Assembly (NCBI GenBank): GCA_022545745.1
Contig: JACZQL010000081.1
Coordinates: 1-6,395 of the forward strand
Source: Deltaproteobacteria bacterium
Lineage (GTDB): Bacteria > Desulfobacterota_B > Binatia > UBA9968
Direction of reading: 5' to 3'
Length of the DNA: 6,395 nt
Made by a program: the position numbers and the translations under genes
In this document: positions 1 through 4,315 of the stretch, piece by piece
Numbering within the stretch: position 1 is the stretch's first letter
How the letters are laid out: every line of letters begins with the position of its first letter
The notes under the pieces: model-generated
The model's input: only the letters and a program-made list of their open reading frames with translations
The model's database searches: none
Told to the model about the DNA's origin: nothing

Positions 1-964
1 GGTTGCGGGAATTACCTTAAGGACCGTCAAAGCTAAGGGCTTTGTCCAGTGCGGGGTCCACTACCCTGGTCTGCCTGGTTTTTCCAATCCCAACGACAAA
101 GGCGATTGGGTTGGTTTCGACGTGGATGTCTGCCGTGCAATCGCCGCGGGGATCTTCGGCGATGCCAAAAAGGTTAAGTTCAGGCCCTTATCGGCAAAGG
201 AGCGATTCACGGCATTGCAGTCGGGGGAGGTGGATGTTCTGTCGCGGAATACGACGTGGACCTTCGTTCGGGATAGCGCCCTTGGTCTGGACTTCGCTGG
301 GGTGACCTTTTACGACGGGCAGGGATTCATCGTGCGAAAAAATTTGAGGTTAAAGAGCGCACTTGAACTGAATGGGGCCAGTGTGTGTGTCATTACTGGG
401 ACCACAACCGAGCTCAATCTAGGAGACTATTTCCGTGCCAATAAGATGAAATACCGGCCGGTGGTTTTTGGCAGCGCGGATGAGGCGGTGGCAGCTTACG
501 ACGCGGGTCGTTGTGACGTCTTTACCACAGACCGGTCGGGCCTGGCTGCCGAACGGGTGAAGCTTACCAGACCCAGAGACCATGTCATACTGCCTGAAAT
601 TATTTCGAAGGAGCCTTTGGGACCTGCGGTCCGTCACGGGGACAACCAGTGGGGGGATATTGTCCGTTGGTCTCTGAATGTGCTGATTATTGCGGAGGAA
701 AAAGGTGTAACCTCCAGGAATGTCGACGAAATGAGGGCAAAATCGGTGGACCCACAGATTAAGAGGCTGTTGGGAGTTGAGGGAGACCTTGGCCGGAAGC
801 TCGAACTCCCTAACAGCTGGGCCTATTCCATAATCAAGCAGGTTGGAAACTATGGTGAGATCTACGACCGTAACGTCGGTCCGGACACCCCTTTGAAGCT
901 GGAGCGAGGATTAAATCAGCTCTGGTTCAAAGGCGGCATTTTGTACGCTCCTCCCATGCGATAG
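1..964 (+). CDS. aapJ: General L-amino acid ABC transporter, periplasmic substrate-binding protein AapJ (5' truncated)
   Basis: This is the periplasmic binding protein that captures L-amino acids of many types and delivers them to the AapQM permease. The reading frame is open from the left edge (first full codon at 2) to TAG at 962-964, giving 320 visible residues. AapJ proteins are usually about 340 residues, so only the start and most of the signal peptide are missing. The visible part begins near the mature N-terminus (KAKGFVQCGV at residues 10-19). Family-typical stretches follow: GFDVDVCRAIAAG near 38-50, ERFTALQSGEVDVLSRNTTW near 67-86, TTTELNLGDYF near 134-144, GRCDVFTTD near 169-177 and ILPEIISKEPLGPAVR near 196-211. 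The C-terminus (GLNQLWFKGG...YAPPMR) is also the family's. The GTG at 122 is internal and not a start, because homology continues upstream of it. It is the first visible gene of the aap operon. Identification rests on remembered similarity to rhizobial AapJ and is very secure, but the exact amino acid range cannot be read from sequence. Confidence 0.95.
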   Translation, partial: VAGITLRTVKAKGFVQCGVHYPGLPGFSNPNDKGDWVGFDVDVCRAIAAGIFGDAKKVKFRPLSAKERFTALQSGEVDVLSRNTTWTFVRDSALGLDFAGVTFYDGQGFIVRKNLRLKSALELNGASVCVITGTTTELNLGDYFRANKMKYRPVVFGSADEAVAAYDAGRCDVFTTDRSGLAAERVKLTRPRDHVILPEIISKEPLGPAVRHGDNQWGDIVRWSLNVLIIAEEKGVTSRNVDEMRAKSVDPQIKRLLGVEGDLGRKLELPNSWAYSIIKQVGNYGEIYDRNVGPDTPLKLERGLNQLWFKGGILYAPPMR

Positions 965-1060
965 ATGTTCAATTGGGAATTCGCTCTGCGGTTTTTTGCC
1001 ATTCCTATTCGCCTCATGCCCGCTGAACTCCAGAAATCATTAGGCCGGGTAAATCAGTGA
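965..1060 (+). CDS. Possible 31-residue ORF between aapJ and aapQ
   Basis: An ATG at 965-967 follows the aapJ TAG with no gap, and opens a 31-codon frame ending at TGA 1058-1060. That stop overlaps the aapQ start in the sequence GTGA (1057-1060). The product would begin MFNWEFALRFFAIPIRLM and has a short hydrophobic patch followed by a basic, polar tail. I recognise no family. There is no good Shine-Dalgarno sequence before the ATG, so translation would depend on re-initiation by ribosomes finishing aapJ. Its possible role is to carry ribosomes to the poorly served aapQ start. It could equally be a chance open frame in a 92-bp gap. It does not resemble the N-terminus of AapQ relatives, so it is not an obvious frameshifted piece of that gene. 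Confidence 0.25.
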   Translation: MFNWEFALRFFAIPIRLMPAELQKSLGRVNQ

Positions 1061-1066
1061 TCTGGA
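1029..1066 (+). promoter_or_regulatory. Predicted hairpin enclosing the aapQ start codon
   Basis: TCCAGA at 1029-1034 pairs with TCTGGA at 1061-1066. After a two-base bulge (1035-1036), TCATT at 1037-1041 pairs with AGTGA at 1056-1060, with one T-G wobble at 1040/1057. This makes 11 pairs around a 14-base loop. The aapQ GTG (1057-1059) lies in the stem, and the only purine-rich ribosome-site candidate (GGCCGGG, 1043-1049) lies in the loop. If it forms in the mRNA, it would hold down aapQ initiation unless a ribosome coming from upstream opens it. Pairing was worked out by eye and no energy was computed. Confidence 0.35.
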
Positions 1067-2205
1067 ACGACACTCGATATCGGGGACTTTTTTTCCAGGT
1101 CCTTGTGCTCGGTGCGGTGATTGCCCTTGGTGTCTTTCTCATCAACAACGTCCTGGTCAACCTCGAACGTCGAGGGATTGCCTCGGGATTCGAATTCCTC
1201 AACTCCACCGCCGGTTTTGGCATTATCATGCACTTGATCGACTATTCCGAGGTATCCAGTTACGGAAGGGCTTTTCTCGTCGGTCTGTTGAATACTCTAC
1301 TGGTTTCCGTGCTTGGAATCTTCTTCACCACGATTCTCGGATTTGTCGTCGGACTGGGTCGGCTGTCCAGCAACTGGTTGGTGGCACGGTTGGCCGGAGT
1401 CTATGTTGAGATCGTTCGCAACATTCCGCTCCTGCTACAGATCTTTTTTTGGTACTTTGCCATGCTTGTGCCCCTCCCGTCGCCGCATCAGAGCATGGCC
1501 ATGGGCGGAACCATTTTTTTCAACAACCGCGGCCTCTATTTTCCAGCGCCCATCTTCGAAGCGGGATTCTCGATGGTCCTACTGGCCTTATTCATTGCCA
1601 TGGCAACGGTGATCCTTGTGAAACGATGGGCCCGTCGGCGCCATGGGGCTACCGGACGAAATTTCCATACTGTTTATTTTTCCATAGGGGTGCTTGTCAG
1701 TTTACCGCTGATCGCCGCAGTCCTTACTGGCTTTCCAATATCCTGGGAGTATCCTGAACTGAGGGGTTTTAACTTTGTGGGTGGCTTAGTCGTGATTCCT
1801 GAGCTCACCGCCCTTTTGATCGCTTTATCGGTTTACACTGCTTCCTTCATTGCGGAGATCGTTCGGGCCGGTGTCCAGTCCGTGGAGCTTGGCCAGGTTG
1901 AGGCGGCTTACTCTCTCGGCCTTAAACCTAGACAGACTCTCCGCCTTATTATCATCCCGCAAGCGCTTCGGGTCATCGTTCCCCCATTGACCAGCCAGTA
2001 CCTGAATCTCACGAAAAACTCTTCCCTCGCGGTTGCCATCGCCTATCCTGAGCTGGTTTCGGTGTTTATGGGCACGGTTCTCAACCAGACTGGCCAGGCC
2101 ATTGAAGTGATCGCCATAACAATGGCGGTTTATCTCACGATCAGCTTGGGGATTTCGTTCATTATGAATTGGTACAACCGTAGTATCGCCCTCGTTGGCA
2201 GGTAA
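1057..2205 (+). CDS. aapQ: General L-amino acid ABC transporter, permease subunit AapQ
   Basis: This is one of the two inner-membrane permeases that form the amino acid channel with AapM. It has 382 residues, close to the roughly 400 of rhizobial AapQ. A hydrophobic segment at about 11-31 is followed by the family stretch LERRGIASGFEFLNSTAGF (36-54). The transport domain begins around GLLNTLLVSVLG (76-87) and includes VEIVRNIPLLLQIFFWYF (117-134). The EAA loop that docks on the ATPase is at about 281-310 (VEAAYSLGLK...PQALRVIVPP). There is a periplasmic insertion between the early and late membrane segments, as in the family. No ATG is available at the 5' end: the frame upstream reaches TGA at 1024-1026. 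GTG at 1057 is therefore the best start, although its ribosome site is weak and relatives often have 10-20 more N-terminal residues. It lies 92 bp after aapJ and 12 bp before the aapM ATG, so it is co-transcribed. Three runs of seven T (at about 1087, 1444 and 1514) sit within it without breaking the frame. Confidence 0.95.
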   Translation: MIWNDTRYRGLFFQVLVLGAVIALGVFLINNVLVNLERRGIASGFEFLNSTAGFGIIMHLIDYSEVSSYGRAFLVGLLNTLLVSVLGIFFTTILGFVVGLGRLSSNWLVARLAGVYVEIVRNIPLLLQIFFWYFAMLVPLPSPHQSMAMGGTIFFNNRGLYFPAPIFEAGFSMVLLALFIAMATVILVKRWARRRHGATGRNFHTVYFSIGVLVSLPLIAAVLTGFPISWEYPELRGFNFVGGLVVIPELTALLIALSVYTASFIAEIVRAGVQSVELGQVEAAYSLGLKPRQTLRLIIIPQALRVIVPPLTSQYLNLTKNSSLAVAIAYPELVSVFMGTVLNQTGQAIEVIAITMAVYLTISLGISFIMNWYNRSIALVGR

Positions 2206-2217
2206 GGCTTGTCCGAA

Positions 2218-3303
2218 ATGAGGCATCCGAATAATCAAACAGCCCCCCTCGCAGCAACGAGCCCTCTTGAAAGGGTCTGGCGAAATTTGTTTTCGTCTCC
2301 CATGAACGCCTTTTTGACTCTGGCGGTTCTGTTCCTACTCTATTGGGTTGTCCTCCCCGTTGTTCAATGGGCGTTCATCGAGGCCAACTGGAGCGGAGAG
2401 TCGCGGCAGGACTGTGTTCGCAGTGGGGCCTGTTGGGTCTTTATCAAAGTCCGCTTTGCGCAGTTCATGTACGGGTTTTACCCGGAGGCCGAGCGGTGGC
2501 GGGTCAACACCACGTTTTTACTATTTGGGGTGGCATGCCTGCCCCTCTTTTTCCCTTCCTTTCCAAGGAAGGCGTGGGTTGGTGCGTTCCTGCTCGTCGT
2601 TTATCCATTCGTAGGGTTTATACTGCTTGTGGGTGGACTTTTCGGCTTACCAGTGGTGGAGACGCGACTCTGGGGTGGTCTCATGGTCACCCTGGTGGTG
2701 GCGGGGGTTGGCATTGTGGTCTCGTTCCCTGTAGGCGTGGTGCTCGCACTTGGGCGCCGATCCACCATGCCAGTCATCCGTGCTATCTGTACGGCCTTCA
2801 TTGAAATCGTGCGGGGTATACCGCTGATTAGCGTCCTTTTTATGGCTTCCGTGATGCTGCCCATGTTTCTCCCCGAAGGGATGAATTTTGACAAGCTGTT
2901 GCGGGCCTTGGTAGGCGTGACGCTTTTTGCGGGGGCTTATATGGCAGAGGTGGTCCGTGGGGGACTTCAGGCGATTCCCCGTGGTCAGTTCGAGGCAGCC
3001 GCTGCCTTGGGGCTTGGGTATTGGCGAATGATGGGGCTGGTCATCTTGCCACAGGCTCTCAGGATTGTGATTCCGGGAATCGTCAATACCTTCATTGGAT
3101 TGTTTAAAGATACCACGCTGGTACTGATCATTGGCTTATTCGATCTTCTTGGGATTATCCGGGCTGCCACTGCCGACCCCAATTGGTTGGGATTTACCAT
3201 GGAGGGTTATGCCTTCGCGGCCGTTGTCTTTTGGATTTTCTGCTTTAGCATGTCTCGAATAAGCCTGCTCCTTGAAGGAAGACTTCAAGTGAGTGACAAA
3301 TAA
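2218..3303 (+). CDS. aapM: General L-amino acid ABC transporter, permease subunit AapM
   Basis: This is the second inner-membrane permease of the amino acid importer and the partner of AapQ. From ATG 2218 it has 361 residues, slightly short of the roughly 380 usual for AapM. A first membrane segment lies at about 31-52. It is followed by the AapM-specific periplasmic loop, with a Cys pair (DCVRSGACW, about 65-73) and the RFAQFMYGFYPEAERWRVN signature (about 79-97). More hydrophobic segments follow, then the permease domain (VEIVRGIPLISVLFM-like stretch at about 195-210). The EAA loop is at about 258-287 (FEAAAALGLG...PQALRIVIPG), followed by KDTTLVLIIGLFDLLG. A TTG at 2209 in the same frame would add three residues. 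ATG is preferred by codon type, with AAGG at 2204-2207 ten bases upstream; AGG at 2200-2202 sits six bases before the TTG, so the choice is open. The ribosome site lies across the aapQ stop codon, which suggests translational coupling. Confidence 0.95.
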   Translation: MRHPNNQTAPLAATSPLERVWRNLFSSPMNAFLTLAVLFLLYWVVLPVVQWAFIEANWSGESRQDCVRSGACWVFIKVRFAQFMYGFYPEAERWRVNTTFLLFGVACLPLFFPSFPRKAWVGAFLLVVYPFVGFILLVGGLFGLPVVETRLWGGLMVTLVVAGVGIVVSFPVGVVLALGRRSTMPVIRAICTAFIEIVRGIPLISVLFMASVMLPMFLPEGMNFDKLLRALVGVTLFAGAYMAEVVRGGLQAIPRGQFEAAAALGLGYWRMMGLVILPQALRIVIPGIVNTFIGLFKDTTLVLIIGLFDLLGIIRAATADPNWLGFTMEGYAFAAVVFWIFCFSMSRISLLLEGRLQVSDK

Positions 3304-3325
3304 GGGTGGGCGAATTGGATAGAGT

Positions 3326-3328
3326 AGG
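3326..3328 (+). promoter_or_regulatory. Ribosome binding site of aapP
   Basis: AGG, within GAGTAGG (3322-3328), lies seven bases before ATG 3336 in the 32-bp gap after aapM. This spacing supports 3336 over the in-frame ATG at 3372, which has no comparable site. Confidence 0.6.
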
Positions 3329-3335
3329 TTGATCG

Positions 3336-4100
3336 ATGTCTTCAAACCAAACAGCTGGATCGGAAAGACCCATGATCGAGATGATGGGAGTCCATAAATG
3401 GTTTGGTGACTTTCATGTGTTAAAGGATATCAACCTTACCGTTCATAAGGGCGAACGGATTGTGGTCTGCGGGCCGTCAGGGTCCGGAAAATCAACCATG
3501 ATTCGCTGCATTAACCGGCTGGAAGAGCACCAGCGTGGCCGTATCACTGTGGACGGAGTTGAGCTCACCAGTGATCTCAAGAATATCGAGCAGATCCGTC
3601 GCGAGGTTGGACTGGTTTTTCAAGAGTTCAATCTCTTCCCTCATCTGACGGTGATGGAAAACCTGTGTCTTGCGCCCATCTGGGTTCGCGGCATGCCCCG
3701 TGCCGAGGCCGAAAAAATTACCATGAAGTATCTCGAGCGGGTTTGCATTCCCGAGCAAGCCCACAAGTATCCAGGCCAACTCTCGGGTGGGCAGCAGCAG
3801 CGCGTGGCCATCGCCCGTAGCCTGTGCATGAACCCAAAGATCATGCTCTTCGACGAACCCACGTCTGCACTGGACCCCGAGATGATCAAGGAGGTCCTCG
3901 ATGTCATGGTCAGCCTTGCGCGAGAAGGCATGACCATGATCGTGGTGACCCACGAAATGGGCTTCGCCCGGACCGTGGCCAACCGGATGCTATTCATGGA
4001 CGAAGGCGAGATCATCGAGGAGAACACAACGCAAGAGTTCTTTGACCATCCGCGTTCCGAACGGACAAAGCAATTCCTCAGTAAGATCCTATCCCATTAA
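3336..4100 (+). CDS. aapP: General L-amino acid ABC transporter, ATP-binding protein AapP
   Basis: This is the cytoplasmic ATPase that energises amino acid import through AapQM. It has 254 residues, the normal size for the family. All ABC elements are intact: Walker [10 protein letters not shown] at 46-54, Q-loop glutamine at 96 ([13 protein letters not shown]), signature LSGGQQQR at 149-156, Walker B IMLFDEP at 169-175 with catalytic Glu174, D-loop SALD at 177-180, and switch His206 (VVTHEMGFA). The stretch [11 protein letters not shown] (58-68) and the C-terminal [12 protein letters not shown] are typical of polar amino acid transport ATPases of the AapP/GlnQ group. The start at 3336 has a well-spaced AGG, and the first 12 residues are a poorly conserved leader as in relatives. 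It is the last gene of the operon, 32 bp after aapM. Gene order J-Q-M-P matches the operon known from Rhizobium leguminosarum, which separates it from GlnQ-type paralogues. Confidence 0.96.
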   Translation: MSSNQTAGSERPMIEMMGVHKWFGDFHVLKDINLTVHKGERIVVCGPSGSGKSTMIRCINRLEEHQRGRITVDGVELTSDLKNIEQIRREVGLVFQEFNLFPHLTVMENLCLAPIWVRGMPRAEAEKITMKYLERVCIPEQAHKYPGQLSGGQQQRVAIARSLCMNPKIMLFDEPTSALDPEMIKEVLDVMVSLAREGMTMIVVTHEMGFARTVANRMLFMDEGEIIEENTTQEFFDHPRSERTKQFLSKILSH

Positions 4101-4139
4101 AGATCTCTTGCCGCTCTGGATTCCCCTTCATTCCCTGCC

Positions 4140-4158
4140 GGTTTTACCCCGTAACACC
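4140..4158 (+). other. Small inverted repeat after aapP
   Basis: GGTTTTAC (4140-4147) and GTAACACC (4151-4158) are inverted copies with one mismatch and a three-base loop. It lies 40 bp after the aapP stop. No T-run follows, so it is not a standard intrinsic terminator. It may act with the stronger hairpin at 4181-4213 as the 3' end or stabiliser of the aap transcript, or it may be chance. Confidence 0.2.
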
Positions 4159-4180
4159 TGTCGAGCCTTTGTCCCGAGCT

Positions 4181-4213
4181 CAGGCCGAGGGGAGCCGCCC
4201 CTTCGAGAGCCTG
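4181..4213 (+). terminator. GC-rich hairpin, possible non-canonical end of the aap transcript
   Basis: CAGGC (4181-4185) pairs with GCCTG (4209-4213). Inside it CGAGGGG (4186-4192) pairs with CCCCT...CG (4198-4205, one bulged T at 4203) around the loop AGCCG. This gives 12 pairs with one single-base bulge and one three-base bulge (AGA, 4206-4208). The structure is strong for its size and sits between two transcription units. It is followed by GATTTACC and not a T-tract, so termination would be Rho-assisted or the hairpin may instead protect the mRNA end. Pairing was found by eye. Confidence 0.35.
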
Positions 4214-4214
4214 G

Positions 4215-4232
4215 ATTTACCGCATTTACCGG
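4215..4232 (+). repeat. Tandem 9-bp repeat in the aapP-hydroxylase gap
   Basis: ATTTACCG occurs at 4215-4222 and again at 4224-4231, one base apart, giving a 9-bp period (ATTTACCGC / ATTTACCGG). It directly follows the hairpin at 4181-4213 and lies 10 bp upstream of the promoter-like TTGATC at 4242. Short direct repeats near a promoter can be operator half-sites, but two copies are also compatible with chance. Confidence 0.3.
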
Positions 4233-4241
4233 CCAATCATC

Positions 4242-4270
4242 TTGATCTTTATCTCCATTTGAAGTTAATT
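4242..4270 (+). promoter_or_regulatory. Weak sigma70-like promoter candidate for the molybdenum hydroxylase gene
   Basis: TTGATC (4242-4247, four of six matches to TTGACA) is separated by 17 bases from TTAATT (4265-4270, three of six matches to TATAAT). It lies in the most AT-rich part of the gap, 46-74 bp before the GTG start. The spacing is ideal but the -10 element is poor. The separate promoter is proposed mainly because the gap is long and contains a hairpin. Confidence 0.22.
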
Positions 4271-4300
4271 CGTTACGTTTGATCCATGAGTTTCCGGGCG

Positions 4301-4307
4301 AAGGAGG
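4301..4307 (+). promoter_or_regulatory. Strong Shine-Dalgarno that sets the hydroxylase start
   Basis: AAGGAGG ends eight bases before GTG 4316, a near-perfect ribosome site. An in-frame ATG at 4286 would add ten residues and place this sequence inside the gene, but it has no ribosome site of its own. The GTG is therefore preferred. Confidence 0.8.
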
Positions 4308-4315
4308 CAAGACGA

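Noticed and set aside
42..305. 87-codon plus-strand frame near the left edge
   Set aside because: It overlaps the aapJ coding frame, whose homology is continuous, so it is an out-of-frame shadow.
988..1001. GCGGTTTTTTGCC in the aapJ-aapQ gap as a possible intrinsic terminator
   Set aside because: There is a T-run but no stable GC-rich stem before it, and a terminator here would cut the operon before its permease genes.
1087..1520. Three T7 runs in aapQ as possible programmed slippage sites
   Set aside because: The zero frame is open and homologous across all three, mostly encoding Phe in membrane segments. No useful product is evident in the shifted frames.
3492..3953. 153-codon open frame on the minus strand inside aapP
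   Set aside because: It is antisense to the intact ABC ATPase motifs, and its His-rich composition mirrors the complementary codons. No independent coding evidence is visible.
4042..4245. 67-codon plus-strand frame running from the end of aapP into the gap
   Set aside because: It starts inside aapP in another frame, has no ribosome site and ends after the hairpin region. It has no recognisable protein features.
4286..4315. ATG 4286 as the start of the molybdenum hydroxylase
   Set aside because: It is in frame but lacks a Shine-Dalgarno sequence, and it would bury the near-perfect AAGGAGG that is correctly spaced for GTG 4316.
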